Part shown: one piece after another, positions 36,882-45,446 of the stretch
Layout: the number at the start of each line of letters is the position of its first letter
Numbering within the stretch: the first letter of the stretch is position 1
Assembly: GCA_037200125.1 (NCBI GenBank)
Contig: JBBCGS010000004.1
Location: 1-64,000 of the forward strand
Source of the DNA: JADGHX01 sp037200125
Lineage (GTDB): Bacteria > Pseudomonadota > Gammaproteobacteria > Steroidobacterales > Steroidobacteraceae
Direction of reading: 5' to 3'
Length of the DNA: 64,000 nucleotides
Notes under the pieces: generated by a model
What the model saw: the letters and a program-made list of their open reading frames with translations, nothing else
Database searches by the model: none
What the model was told of the DNA's origin: nothing
Made by a program: the position numbers and the translations under genes

Positions 36882-37558
36882 TGATCCTGCGGCAGCTCCA
36901 GGAACTGATCGGCGGCATCTACGATGTGAGTGTTACTCACGATGTGTACGATTTCCTCGTCACCAGCCGTGATCACCTGCCCGAATGCGTGCGTGACAGT
37001 TCCAGCGACGAGGAGTTGATCGTCGCGCAGGAACACGATGCTGTGGGGGTTTCGCTCTATCTCGATCCCGCGCTGCTGGAGCGGCTGGGGAAATCCAGCC
37101 CACTCGTGTGTCTCAACGAATCCAACGTAGCGGACTACTGGACGGCGCTCGAAGGCGTCAGCCACTTTCTGTACTTCGCCTGGAACGCGGGGCACGACAA
37201 GCCCGTTACGCTATTGGAGCTCGAGCTGCAGGCGGAGATCGACAAGTACGTCGCGAGTTACCTGCTGCTCAAGCGGCAGTTCCCGGAGCGCTTTCCCACC
37301 GAATTGCTGCACGTTCTGTTCGAGCGCACACACATCGATTCGCGGCTGGCGCGAGGGCGGGAGAATCTGTACAGGGCGGCGACGCGGCATGCGGAGAAGT
37401 TCTGCCGGCGCCTGGCGTGCTCGCTGAAACAGTCGCGCGCCGCGCCGGAGCGCCGGGAGGAGATGGAAAACGGAGTGCTTGCGGAGCTGCGGCGCTTCTA
37501 CCGGCTGACGGACGCGCGCAAGGTCGAGCACATCGAGCGACTCGCCGCCGCCGTCTGA
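36881..37558 (+). CDS. Unknown protein, second of a coupled pair
   Basis: ATG 36881 overlaps the preceding stop by one base. The 225-residue product is soluble and acidic in its first half (LVTSRDHLPECVRDSSSDEELIVAQEHDAVGVSLYLD) and helical and basic in its second half (RRLACSLKQSRAAPERREEMEN). It contains YWTALEGVSHFLYFAWNAGHDKPVTLLELELQAEIDKYV, which could suggest a regulatory or binding role, but no catalytic motif is visible and I do not recognise the family. Confidence 0.75.
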   Translation: MILRQLQELIGGIYDVSVTHDVYDFLVTSRDHLPECVRDSSSDEELIVAQEHDAVGVSLYLDPALLERLGKSSPLVCLNESNVADYWTALEGVSHFLYFAWNAGHDKPVTLLELELQAEIDKYVASYLLLKRQFPERFPTELLHVLFERTHIDSRLARGRENLYRAATRHAEKFCRRLACSLKQSRAAPERREEMENGVLAELRRFYRLTDARKVEHIERLAAAV

Positions 37559-37571
37559 AGATCGTTCGCGA

Positions 37572-37976
37572 TTACTCGCCCGACTCGCCGTTCTTCTTGC
37601 GCTCTTCCATCTCTCGCATGAGCTTGAGCCATTCGGAGAGCTTCTTGAGATCGCGCTTCGCGCCCTTCGGCCCAGCCGGTGCGCCAGGTTTGCCGGCGAA
37701 CGTATCGGGCTTGCGATCGTAGGGATTGAACGTGTCGTCAACGTGCATTTCGAGCGACAGACCGCCGCGCAGCTTGGAGTCGCCTCGGCCGCTGCCGCGC
37801 TCATCTTCGATCTCGAGCTTCTGCCGTTCGTGATCGAGGGGCGCGTCGCGCCATTCGACGGAGGCGCTGCCGCGGTCGTCGTGCACGATCTGGCCGATGC
37901 GTCTTCGCTCGAAACTACCGGCGTCCCTGTTTTCTTCGTGTTCGGGAGGGTTCCGCTTCCCGCTGTGTCTGTTCAC
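37572..37976 (-). CDS. Small protein with VHDDRG motif, paralogue 2
   Basis: A 134-residue, highly charged product, probably from GTG 37976. It carries QIVHDDRGSASVEW (29-42), RGGLSLEM (70-77) and FNPYDRK (83-89), matching in order the motifs of the protein encoded at 30996-31382, and then a Lys/Glu-rich helix (LKKLSEWLKLMREMEERKK). No signal peptide. No good ribosome binding site precedes the GTG, so the start is uncertain. It is convergent with the unknown gene pair, 13 bases away. A GC-rich hairpin (37991-38014) lies just upstream. Confidence 0.65.
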   Translation of the reverse strand: MNRHSGKRNPPEHEENRDAGSFERRRIGQIVHDDRGSASVEWRDAPLDHERQKLEIEDERGSGRGDSKLRGGLSLEMHVDDTFNPYDRKPDTFAGKPGAPAGPKGAKRDLKKLSEWLKLMREMEERKKNGESGE

Positions 37977-38085
37977 GGATTAAGTATGGTTGCGCCGGCC
38001 CCATTTCCGGCGCACCAACTATGACCTCAGAACCCCGCGCGGACTGAGGAAGACGTCACGAATCGACCGGAAGTGACAGGTCTCG

Positions 38086-38613
38086 TCACCTCGATTTCGA
38101 GACATAACGCGCACGCACGATTCCGAGCGCTGTCTTGGCGTCGTTGATCACCCCGTCCACCACCCATCGATACGCTTCTTCGATCGACACCCAGTGAACT
38201 TCGAAAACCTCAGCGGATTCGGGCGCCGATGGAGCCTCGGTGAGTCCCGTTGCGAGGAACAGATGAACCGTCTCACGCAGCACACCCGGCGAAGGCGTGC
38301 AGATGCCGAGGCTCTGCCACTCCCGCGCGACTCTTCCGGCCTCTTCGACGAGCTCGCGTTGCGCCGTTGCGAGCGGCGGCTCGTTCGGTTCGAGCTTGCC
38401 CGCTGGCAGCTCCCACAGATAACCGCCGGCGGCGTGACGATGTTGACGAAGCAGGCAGATGCGCCGCTCTTCGTCGAGCGCAACGATGGCCGCGCCACCG
38501 GGATGGTGGATGATCTCGAGCTGCGCCCGATGCCCGTTCGGCAACGTGACATCGTCGATGGTCACCGTGATCACGCGGCCGCGAAATTGCGTGGTGCTGT
38601 TGTGTAGTGTCAT
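38086..38613 (-). CDS. Nudix hydrolase, ADP-ribose pyrophosphatase-like
   Basis: The 175-residue protein has a complete Nudix box at about 72-94 (Gly72, Glu78, Arg86-Glu87, Glu90-Glu91, Gly93) and the flanking VALDEERRICLLRQHRHAAGGYLWELPAG typical of ADP-ribose/ADP-sugar pyrophosphatases. It likely hydrolyses ADP-ribose or ADP-sugars to AMP plus a sugar phosphate. It is divergent from the P-loop kinase gene with only 23 bases between starts. It could connect to the ADP-ribosylglycohydrolase at 26.5-28.1 kb (free ADP-ribose disposal) or to ADP-glucose turnover. Confidence 0.9.
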   Translation of the reverse strand: MTLHNSTTQFRGRVITVTIDDVTLPNGHRAQLEIIHHPGGAAIVALDEERRICLLRQHRHAAGGYLWELPAGKLEPNEPPLATAQRELVEEAGRVAREWQSLGICTPSPGVLRETVHLFLATGLTEAPSAPESAEVFEVHWVSIEEAYRWVVDGVINDAKTALGIVRARYVSKSR

Positions 38614-38636
38614 GGGCGCCAGCGTACAGTTCGATC

Positions 38637-39227
38637 ATGGAGCCCGGAAGAGTCATCGTCGTAACCGGCTTGCCCGGCGCGGGCAAGAGCACGCTGGCCC
38701 ATGAGCTGGCCGGCCGCTATCGACTGCCGCTGCTCACGAAGGATTTCATCAAGGAATCACTGCTCGATGTGCTCGGCGCGGCGGACGCCGCCAGCTCGCG
38801 CAAGCTGAGCGACGCGAGCTTTGCCACGATGTTTCGCCTCGCCACGGAATGGGCGCGCGGCGGCCACTGCTTCATTCTCGAAGGCAACTTCCGGCCCGGA
38901 GCGCACGAGGCGCCGCTTCGCGATGCCCTCGCTCCGGCCGAAGTGGCCCAGGTTCTGTGTCGTGTGCCCGAGGCGGAACGGCTTGCCCGCCTCGCTGCCC
39001 GTGAAAATGATCCCTCGCGCCATGCCGGGCACCGTTTCGGCGAGCGGCGGAGTGCTGCCGGGTCGGCCATTGGGATGAACCGAAGTGATGCATTCCTGGA
39101 CCTGCCGTGGGGACGCTTCGTCCACGAGGGGGCCTCTCACCGTACAGTGCTCGCGGCCCTCGATGACTGGATGAATCTGCGCGCGGAGTCGCCCCCGACT
39201 ACGCAGTCGAGTGAACTGAGTCGATAG
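38637..39227 (+). CDS. P-loop kinase-like ATPase of the AAA_33/zeta-toxin type
   Basis: From ATG 38637, 196 residues. It has the Walker A TGLPGAGKST (10-19), LLTKDFIKESLLDVLG, and GHCFILEGNFRPGAHEAPLR as the acceptor-side strand, then Arg-rich lid segments. The fold matches small-molecule or nucleotide kinases of the AAA_33 group. Substrate unknown. There is no antitoxin-like partner, so a zeta-toxin role is unlikely. It precedes the helicase gene by 34 bases. Confidence 0.78.
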   Translation: MEPGRVIVVTGLPGAGKSTLAHELAGRYRLPLLTKDFIKESLLDVLGAADAASSRKLSDASFATMFRLATEWARGGHCFILEGNFRPGAHEAPLRDALAPAEVAQVLCRVPEAERLARLAARENDPSRHAGHRFGERRSAAGSAIGMNRSDAFLDLPWGRFVHEGASHRTVLAALDDWMNLRAESPPTTQSSELSR

Positions 39228-39261
39228 CGACACTCCGGCGCGTTACGTATAGTCCCGGCGC

Positions 39262-41346
39262 ATGTCGACTGCGTCACATCTCGATAAGCTGAACGCGCCT
39301 CAGAAGAAGGCCGCCAGTTTCGGCGAACCGCTCGCCAAGGGCGTCAAGGCCGGCCCCCTGCTCATCGTGGCGGGTGCGGGCACGGGCAAGACCAACACCC
39401 TGGCTCATCGGGTGGCGCACCTCGCCATTCATGGCGTGGATCCGTCTCGCATCCTGATGCTCACGTTTACGCGTCGGGCGGCGATCGAGATGCGCCGCCG
39501 GGCGCACGAGATCATCAAGGTCGCGCTGAACGAGCCGCTGGGCGGCATCAGTCATACCGTTCAGCAGCGGCTGACGTGGACGGGCACTTTCCACTCCATC
39601 GGCAACCGTCTTCTGCGCCATTACGCGAAGCACCTGAAGCTCGACCCGCATTTCACCGTGGTCGATCGCGGCGACTCCGCCGATCTGCTCGACTCCGTGC
39701 GCACGGAACTTGGCTTTGCCGCCAAGGAGCAGCGTTTCCCCCGGAAGGAAACCTGCATGCAGATCTACTCCTACCGGGTGAACACACAGAAGCCGCTCAA
39801 GGATTGCCTCGAGCAGCAGTATCCGTGGTGCCTGCAATGGGAAGCGGATCTCACGAAGATCTACCGCGGCTACGTCGAGCGCAAGCAGCGCCTGAACATC
39901 CTCGACTACGACGACCTGCTGCTCTACTGGCACGCGATGATGGGCGATGCGCGCCTGGCCCAGCACGTCAGTGCGCATTTCGACCACATTCTCGTCGATG
40001 AGTATCAGGACACGAATCGCTTGCAGGCGGACATCCTGCACGGGATGCGGCCGGATGGTGCAGGGCTCACGGTTGTGGGCGATGACGCGCAGGCGATCTA
40101 CTCTTTCCGGGCGGCGGCCGTCGATAACATCCTGGGATTCCCGGATCGCTTCACGCCACGCGCGGAAGTGGTGACGCTCGCGCAGAACTATCGCTCGACG
40201 CAGCTGGTGCTCGACGCATCGAACGCCGTGATGGCCGAGGCGCCGCGCCAGTACCGCAAGCATCTTCTCTCGGTTCGCGGCCAAGGCACGGTGCGTCCGT
40301 CCATCGTCACGGTCGAGGATCTGCAGGTGCAGTCCGAATACATCTGCACCGAGGTGCTGAGACGTCGCGAAGCGAACGTGCCGCTGCGCCGGCAGGCCGT
40401 GCTGTTCCGGACCGGGAGCCACAGCGACGTCCTCGAAATCGAGCTGACGAAGCGCAAGATTCCGTTCGTGAAGTACGGCGGCCTCAAGTTCCTCGAGGCC
40501 GCGCACATCAAGGACGTGTTGAGTGTTCTGCGCTGGGCGGACAACCCGCGCAACACCGTCGCGGCCGCGCGCACGTTGCAGCTCCTGCCCGGGTTCGGGC
40601 CGGCCAACGCGCAGAAGGTCATCGAGCTCGTGCAGGCGCAGGGCTACTCGTTCGAAGCGCTGAAGAATTACACCGTGCCCCAGGCGATGGAGCACACCTG
40701 GCGCAGAACGTGCGAGCTGATGACGAGTCTCGCCGACCCGAGCCGGCAGTGGCAGGGCCAGGTGAACCAGGTGCGTGAGTGGTATCGGCCGCAGTTCGAG
40801 CGGCTGTACGAGCACTTCCACACGCGCGTCGGGGATATCGACCAGCTGGAGCTGCTGTCGGGCCAGTACCCGAATCGCGAGCGCTTCCTCACCGAGCTCA
40901 CGCTCGACCCGCCGAACGCCACCAGCGATCTGGCCGGTCAGCCGATGCTCGACGAAGACTATCTCACGCTGTCGACGATTCATTCCGCGAAGGGAATGGA
41001 GTGGGACACCGTGTTCCTGCTCAACGTCGTCGACGGCAGCTTCCCGAACGAGTTCGCGACCGGCAAGCCGGAGCTCATCGAGGAAGAGCGTCGTCTGCTC
41101 TACGTCGGCATGACTCGCGCGCAGAACGATCTGCTGCTGGTCGCGCCGCTCAAGTTCCACCTCACGCACCAGCAGCGCAACGGCGACGCGCACGTGTACG
41201 GCGGCCGCAGCCGCTTCCTCACGGACAAGGTGTTGAAGTGTCTCGAGCCACGCACCTTCCAGGGCACGTCGATGGGGGATGCCGCGCTCCAGGGCTCGGC
41301 CGACACGTCGCTCGACGTCGGCGCCCGCCTGAAAGAGATGTGGTAA
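39262..41346 (+). CDS. UvrD/Rep-like superfamily 1 ATP-dependent DNA helicase
   Basis: The 694-residue protein has all SF1A motifs: LNAPQKKAA (Q motif), AGAGTGKT (37-44), TFTRRAAIEMRRRA, TGTFHSIGNRLLR, DEYQDTN (246-252), VGDDAQAIYSFRAA, QNYRST, TLSTIHSAKGMEWDTVFLLNVVDGSFP and EERRLLYVGMTRA. It is slightly shorter than UvrD and lacks a Tudor-like UvrD tail, so it is a UvrD/Rep relative of unassigned role in repair or replication restart. A TATAGT element at 39248-39253, eight bases before the start, could give an almost leaderless transcript. It is convergent with the methyltransferase gene. Confidence 0.93.
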   Translation: MSTASHLDKLNAPQKKAASFGEPLAKGVKAGPLLIVAGAGTGKTNTLAHRVAHLAIHGVDPSRILMLTFTRRAAIEMRRRAHEIIKVALNEPLGGISHTVQQRLTWTGTFHSIGNRLLRHYAKHLKLDPHFTVVDRGDSADLLDSVRTELGFAAKEQRFPRKETCMQIYSYRVNTQKPLKDCLEQQYPWCLQWEADLTKIYRGYVERKQRLNILDYDDLLLYWHAMMGDARLAQHVSAHFDHILVDEYQDTNRLQADILHGMRPDGAGLTVVGDDAQAIYSFRAAAVDNILGFPDRFTPRAEVVTLAQNYRSTQLVLDASNAVMAEAPRQYRKHLLSVRGQGTVRPSIVTVEDLQVQSEYICTEVLRRREANVPLRRQAVLFRTGSHSDVLEIELTKRKIPFVKYGGLKFLEAAHIKDVLSVLRWADNPRNTVAAARTLQLLPGFGPANAQKVIELVQAQGYSFEALKNYTVPQAMEHTWRRTCELMTSLADPSRQWQGQVNQVREWYRPQFERLYEHFHTRVGDIDQLELLSGQYPNRERFLTELTLDPPNATSDLAGQPMLDEDYLTLSTIHSAKGMEWDTVFLLNVVDGSFPNEFATGKPELIEEERRLLYVGMTRAQNDLLLVAPLKFHLTHQQRNGDAHVYGGRSRFLTDKVLKCLEPRTFQGTSMGDAALQGSADTSLDVGARLKEMW

Positions 41347-41352
41347 CGCGGA

Positions 41353-42195
41353 TCAGGTCTTTTTCGGCTTCACGAACTTCAGCGTGAAGCGGTCGCTCTC
41401 GCCGATGGCGGTGTATTTCTCGCGATCCTTGTCCCCGAGGCGATACGTCGGTGGCAGCACCCACACACCCTGCTCGTAGTCCTTCGGATCGTTCGGGTTC
41501 GCATTGATCTCGGACTTCGCAACCAGCCGGAAGCCCTGCGCTTCGATCAGGTCGATGGCGTACTGCTCGTTCACATAGCCAGCCTTCGCCTGCGGGTCCT
41601 GCGGAATGCCGGGCCTGCCCCGATGCTCCTCCACGCCGAGCACGCCACCGGGCTTGAGCGCCCGGTACATGGCGGCGAACGCCTTCTGCGCACTGTCTCG
41701 CGCCATCCAGTTATGAATGTTCCGGAACGTCACGACCATGTCGACTGAGCCGGCCGGCACGATATCGCGACCGTCCGAATAGAACGGCACGACGGCGACT
41801 TTGTCGTAGACCGCCGGCGTCGCCGCGAGCTTCGCCTTGAAATCCGAGACCCGCTTTTCCTGGCTTGCGACACCGGGTGCGGCGTCCAGCACCGCGCCGT
41901 AGTACTTGCCCTTGTCTCGCACCAGCGGCGCGATGACCTCGGTGTACCAGCCTTCGGGGTCCGGCCAGATCTCGACGACGCTCATCTCGGGGCGCAGGCC
42001 GAAGAAGAGCAGCGTTTCTTTCGGATGACGCCAGGTGTCGCGCGCACGGTTCGCGTCGGAGCGCTGCGGGCCCACGAGAATCGTATCGAGCGAGGCGCTG
42101 GTCGCGAGGCGCGAGCTTCGATGATTGGCGCATCCGCTCAGGATGAGCGCGCACGCCATCGCAAGGGAGGCCACGTTGATAGCAATTGCCCGCAT
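41353..42195 (-). CDS. Predicted SAM-dependent methyltransferase with lipoprotein signal
   Basis: ATG 42195 preceded by GGGAG, 280 residues. The N-terminus is a type II signal peptide with lipobox LSGC (Cys22). The rest resembles the COG4798 predicted methyltransferases: FFGLRPEMSVVEIWPDPEGWYTEVIAPLVRDKGKYYGAVLD as a modified motif I, DMVVTFRNIHNWM, and KPGGVLGVEEHRGRPG. A methyltransferase fold anchored outside the cytoplasm would have no obvious SAM supply, so its in vivo role is unclear. It lies downstream of the RRM-protein terminator. Confidence 0.85.
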   Translation of the reverse strand: MRAIAINVASLAMACALILSGCANHRSSRLATSASLDTILVGPQRSDANRARDTWRHPKETLLFFGLRPEMSVVEIWPDPEGWYTEVIAPLVRDKGKYYGAVLDAAPGVASQEKRVSDFKAKLAATPAVYDKVAVVPFYSDGRDIVPAGSVDMVVTFRNIHNWMARDSAQKAFAAMYRALKPGGVLGVEEHRGRPGIPQDPQAKAGYVNEQYAIDLIEAQGFRLVAKSEINANPNDPKDYEQGVWVLPPTYRLGDKDREKYTAIGESDRFTLKFVKPKKT

Positions 42196-42273
42196 GGAAG
42201 ACTCCCTCGTCCCGACTCGCTTGCGGTAAGTGACCCGCCGTCGTCGCGAAAGATAACGCGGGCTGCGCAAACA

Positions 42274-42300
42274 AAGAACCCCGCGCGAAGCGGGGTTCTT
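42274..42300 (-). terminator. Terminator-like hairpin after the RRM-protein gene
   Basis: AAGAACCCCGC (42274-42284) and GCGGGGTTCTT (42290-42300) form a perfect 11-bp stem with a GCGAA loop. On the minus strand it lies 79 bases after the RRM stop and upstream of the methyltransferase start. The T content of the 3' arm is modest but the shape is that of a Rho-independent terminator. Confidence 0.6.
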
Positions 42301-42379
42301 CAGGCCGGCGCGGTCCAGCCCGAACGTCGGGCAGCTCCTGGGCTAGGGGAGCCCCCGTCAGGTCCCGGCGGTCGGCCGG

Positions 42380-42661
42380 TCAGCGGCGGAAGGGTCCGCC
42401 ACCTTGGCGCGGGCGCTGCGGCCGTTCCTGCGCTTCGTTGACGCGCAGTGGACGGCCACCCATGTTGAACCCGTTCAGGGTCTGGATGGCGGCTTGCGCT
42501 TCGTTTTGCGGCATGTCGACGAAACCGAAGCCGCGGGGCTTGCCGGTTTCGCGGTCATTGATGAGCTTGACCGAGTCAACCTTGCCGTGACGCTCGAAGA
42601 GGCTTCGGACGTCTTGCTCTGTGGCGTTGAAGGGGAGGTTCCCTACGTAGATCGTCGTCAT
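42380..42661 (-). CDS. RRM-domain RNA-binding protein
   Basis: The 93-residue protein is a single RRM: RNP2 IYVGNL at 4-9 and RNP1 KPRGFGFVDM at 41-50, followed by GFNMGGRPLRVNEA and a short Arg/Gly/Pro tail (RPRQGGGPFRR). Bacterial proteins of this kind are often cold-induced RNA chaperones. It is monocistronic, with a terminator hairpin downstream and more than 500 bases of non-coding DNA upstream, which would allow a long regulatory leader. Confidence 0.95.
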   Translation of the reverse strand: MTTIYVGNLPFNATEQDVRSLFERHGKVDSVKLINDRETGKPRGFGFVDMPQNEAQAAIQTLNGFNMGGRPLRVNEAQERPQRPRQGGGPFRR

Positions 42662-43173
42662 CCAAACACTCGCTTGCGAAAAAGCGGACAGCGGCGAGCC
42701 GCACGAGTCGGTCGCATGAACCGCGTGGAGACAGTCAAACAGGTCAAGGCTTCAAGGCACACGATCGGCATGTTTTAGTAGTCAATGCGCAGCGCTTGGG
42801 CCGGCGGCCTGCACCTTTGCGTTCGCGCGCCGAATTTTCGTAGCGGGGCGTAGAAGAAGTGGGCTCAACTCTCGCACTTTTACGAATACTCGTTGCGGAG
42901 ACCGAACGCCCGTCGGATGCTACTCCCGCCCCCAAGTCCAAGTAAACAGCAGTGCGAAATGCAATAGGGGAATCACCGCCGAGGCGCCGGCACCTCGGTG
43001 GAAACAGCGGTTTTTCGCGGTAACGAGGACTAAAGAAGCCCGGTCTGGTGGTACAGGTCGGCGTGTGCCTACAGATAGGGAACCGCCACCGACGTTTGAT
43101 TCCGCGGCAGACAAGTGGGGGTACCGGGGTTGATACAACCCCTCGATACACCTTTATCGATAAGTCGGTCTGG
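42662..43173. other. Long gap between the RRM-protein and speA genes
   Basis: This 512-base stretch lacks a convincing gene; the longest frame (135 codons on the minus strand) is Arg/Ser/Pro-rich with no domain. It contains inverted repeats such as CCGAGG/CCTCGG near 42980 and GGGGTT/AACCCC near 43130, the latter shortly after the speA stop. It probably holds the speA 3' end and the promoter and leader of the RRM gene. An unrecognised small RNA is possible. Confidence 0.4.
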
Positions 43174-45198
43174 TCAGACCGCGCCCGCCGGCTCCAGATA
43201 CGCGTAGCCGTTCAGTTCCCCTTCGTAGAAGCGCTTGAGCAGCTGGCTTTCCGACAGGGTCATGCGTCCGTCCCGGATAGCCCGCTCACAGTCCCGCGCA
43301 AGCGCCGGGTACAACTCCGCGACGTCGTACTCCATGTACTCCAGCACCTTGTTGGCCGTGTCACCCTTGACGATCTCCTCGATCCACCAGCCGCCTTCAT
43401 CGTGCAGGCGGATGTGCACCACATGGGTATCTCCGAAGAGGTTGTGCAGGTCCCCGAGCGTTTCCTGGTACGCCCCGACGAGGAACGCGGCGAGGTAATA
43501 CTCTTCGCCCTCTTTCAGGTCATGCAGTTCGAGGGCGCGCTTGGGGTCCTTGAGGGACACGAACTTGTCGATCTTGCCGTCCGAGTCGCAGGTGATGTCG
43601 GCGAGCACGCCGGTGCGCGTCGGGCGCTCGTCGAGGCGGTGGATCGGCATGATCGGGAACAGCTGGTCGATGGCCCAGCTGTCCGGCAGCGACTGGAACA
43701 CCGAGAAGTTGCAGAAATAGGTGTCCGAAAGAAGTGGCTCGAGGTCTTCGAGCTCCTCCGGACGGCGGTCGAGCTTGCGGAACGTGTCGCGGATACGGGT
43801 GAGGGTCGCCCAGTAGAGCCGCTCGGCCAGCGCCCGGAACTCGAGCGACAGCAGCCCGAGGTTGAACATCTGCAGGACCTGATCACGGGCCGTGAGCGCA
43901 TCGTGATAGCACTCGACCAGGCGTCGCTCCGACACCCCGCGATAGGCCTCGCACAGATCCTGCACCGGCTGCGGCAACTCTTCGGTGCCGCTGTAGTCCA
44001 CGGCCGGATCGCCGGTGACGCGGAACTTGTCGAGCGCCGATGAGCCGAGCGTGTTGAAGATGAGCACGCTCGAGTAAGCGGCGATCGCGCGGCCCGACTC
44101 GCTCACGATCATCGGGTGCGGAATGTCGCGGCTGTTGCACACCTTCGCGATTCGATACACCACGTCGCTCGCGTATTCATTGAGCGTGTAGTTCATCGAC
44201 GAGGAGAAGTTCGTGCCGCTGCCGTCGTAGTCGACACCGAGGCCGCCGCCGACGTCGATGTACTTGAGGCCCGCGCCCATGATCGTCAGCTCCGCATACA
44301 CGTGCGCGAGCTCGTTGATGGCGTCTTTCACGCGGCGGATGTCCTGCAGCTGGCTGCCCGGATGGCAGTGCACGAGCTGCAGGCAGTCGAGCATGTTCTT
44401 CTCCTTGAGGATGTTGAACAGCTCCATGATCTCGGTGACGAACAAGCCGAACTTCGACTTGTCGCCGGCGGACCCGGCCCAGCGGCCCGAGCCTTCACTG
44501 AACAGTTTCACGCGCACACCCATGCGCGGCCGCACGCCGTAGTTTTCAGCGTGCTTGAGAATGAGCGCGAGCTCTTCGAAGTTCTCGACGACCGGAATGA
44601 TCGTGCGCCCGAGCTTGGTGGCGAGCGTGACGGCTTCGATGTAGCTGTGGTCCTTGAAGCCGTTGCAGACGATGAGCCGGTCGGGCTCGTTCTCGGTCAT
44701 CGCCATCACGGCGAGCAGCTCGGGCTTGGAGCCTACTTCCAGGCCGAAGCCGAACTCCTTGCCGTAGCGATACACCTCTTCGACTACGAGGCGCTGCTGG
44801 TTCACCTTGATGGGGAACACGGCGGCGTAGCGGTTTTTGTAGTCGTTCTCGGTGATGGCCTGCTGGAAGGCGGCGTGCAGGTGTTTCAGGCGGTGCGCGA
44901 GGATGTCGGAGAAGCGCACGACGACCGGTGTTGTCAGGTCGCGCGCTCTCAGGCCTTCGACCACTTCGAAGAGGTCGATGTCGCGGCTGGGCTGGCCGGG
45001 CTGGCCGGGCTGGGCGGCGGTGGCGTCTGGGCGGACCAGGAGGTGGCCGTTTTCAGCGATCGAGAAGTAGCCTTTGCCCCACGCGTTGACGTGATACGTG
45101 TCGAGGGAGTCCTCGATGCGCCACGGTTGGGCGGGGTTGAATTTCGGCTTTCCGTTAACGGCGGATTTCGGGTCGGCAGCCACTAATGTCAGCTCCAA
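43174..45198 (-). CDS. speA: Biosynthetic arginine decarboxylase
   Basis: The 674-residue protein is a fold-III PLP decarboxylase of the SpeA type: RYAAVFPIKVNQQ with the PLP lysine Lys131, EVGSKPELLAVMAM, CNGFKDHSYIEAV, QLVHCHPGSQL, YIDVGGGLGVDYDGSGTNF, SESGRAI and the late FCNFSVFQSLPDSWAI. It makes agmatine from arginine, the first step toward putrescine. Homospermidine synthase, which uses putrescine, lies 2 kb away on the other strand. No agmatinase or agmatine deiminase gene is in the window. A long palindromic element lies 121 bases upstream of its start. Confidence 0.96.
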   Translation of the reverse strand: MELTLVAADPKSAVNGKPKFNPAQPWRIEDSLDTYHVNAWGKGYFSIAENGHLLVRPDATAAQPGQPGQPSRDIDLFEVVEGLRARDLTTPVVVRFSDILAHRLKHLHAAFQQAITENDYKNRYAAVFPIKVNQQRLVVEEVYRYGKEFGFGLEVGSKPELLAVMAMTENEPDRLIVCNGFKDHSYIEAVTLATKLGRTIIPVVENFEELALILKHAENYGVRPRMGVRVKLFSEGSGRWAGSAGDKSKFGLFVTEIMELFNILKEKNMLDCLQLVHCHPGSQLQDIRRVKDAINELAHVYAELTIMGAGLKYIDVGGGLGVDYDGSGTNFSSSMNYTLNEYASDVVYRIAKVCNSRDIPHPMIVSESGRAIAAYSSVLIFNTLGSSALDKFRVTGDPAVDYSGTEELPQPVQDLCEAYRGVSERRLVECYHDALTARDQVLQMFNLGLLSLEFRALAERLYWATLTRIRDTFRKLDRRPEELEDLEPLLSDTYFCNFSVFQSLPDSWAIDQLFPIMPIHRLDERPTRTGVLADITCDSDGKIDKFVSLKDPKRALELHDLKEGEEYYLAAFLVGAYQETLGDLHNLFGDTHVVHIRLHDEGGWWIEEIVKGDTANKVLEYMEYDVAELYPALARDCERAIRDGRMTLSESQLLKRFYEGELNGYAYLEPAGAV

Positions 45199-45318
45199 AA
45201 AGCAAATGGCCGGAACCTGGGAGGGGTTCCAGCCACGGGTGGGGTAGGTCGGTTGGCGCGGACGATATCAAAAAATGCGTTACAGAATAGATCAGCGTTG
45301 TCGCACGCGGAGCCGCGC

Positions 45319-45434
45319 TCGAAGAGAGACCTCTCGGGGGACCGGCCGTAAGACCGGTCCATCGGGGCCTCGGACAAATGCGTCCCTGCTGCGCGCGCCT
45401 GCATTTGTACGTCCCCCGAGAGGTCTCTCTTCGA
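45319..45434. repeat. Long palindromic element with conserved core, copy 1
   Basis: A perfect 24-bp inverted repeat (45319-45342 with 45411-45434, arms beginning TCGAAGAGAGACC) encloses a 68-base loop. Loop bases 45343-45389 match 45 of 47 bases of the reverse complement of 48854-48900 in copy 2, while the stem arms of the two copies are unrelated. The loop also holds ACAAATGC (45374-45381) facing GCATTTGT (45401-45408). It sits 12 bases past the sseA stop and upstream of speA, both on the minus strand. Confidence 0.85.
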
Positions 45435-45446
45435 TCACGTCTCCGC

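Noticed and set aside
38637..39227. Zeta-type toxin of a toxin-antitoxin pair
   Set aside because: The P-loop kinase fold fits, but no small antitoxin gene is adjacent; the neighbours are a Nudix hydrolase and a helicase.
39274..41193. A 639-codon open frame antisense to the helicase gene
   Set aside because: The + strand frame carries every SF1 helicase motif; the antisense product has none.
42744..43151. A 135-codon frame on the - strand in the gap after speA
   Set aside because: The composition is Arg/Ser/Pro-rich, there is no domain and no good ribosome binding site, and it is more likely non-coding.
45189..45404. Short frames inside the palindromic elements (also near 48821-49276) that encode a shared EAPMDRSYGRS peptide
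   Set aside because: The shared peptide is a translation of the conserved repeat core. The rest of each frame is unrelated and no ribosome binding site is present.
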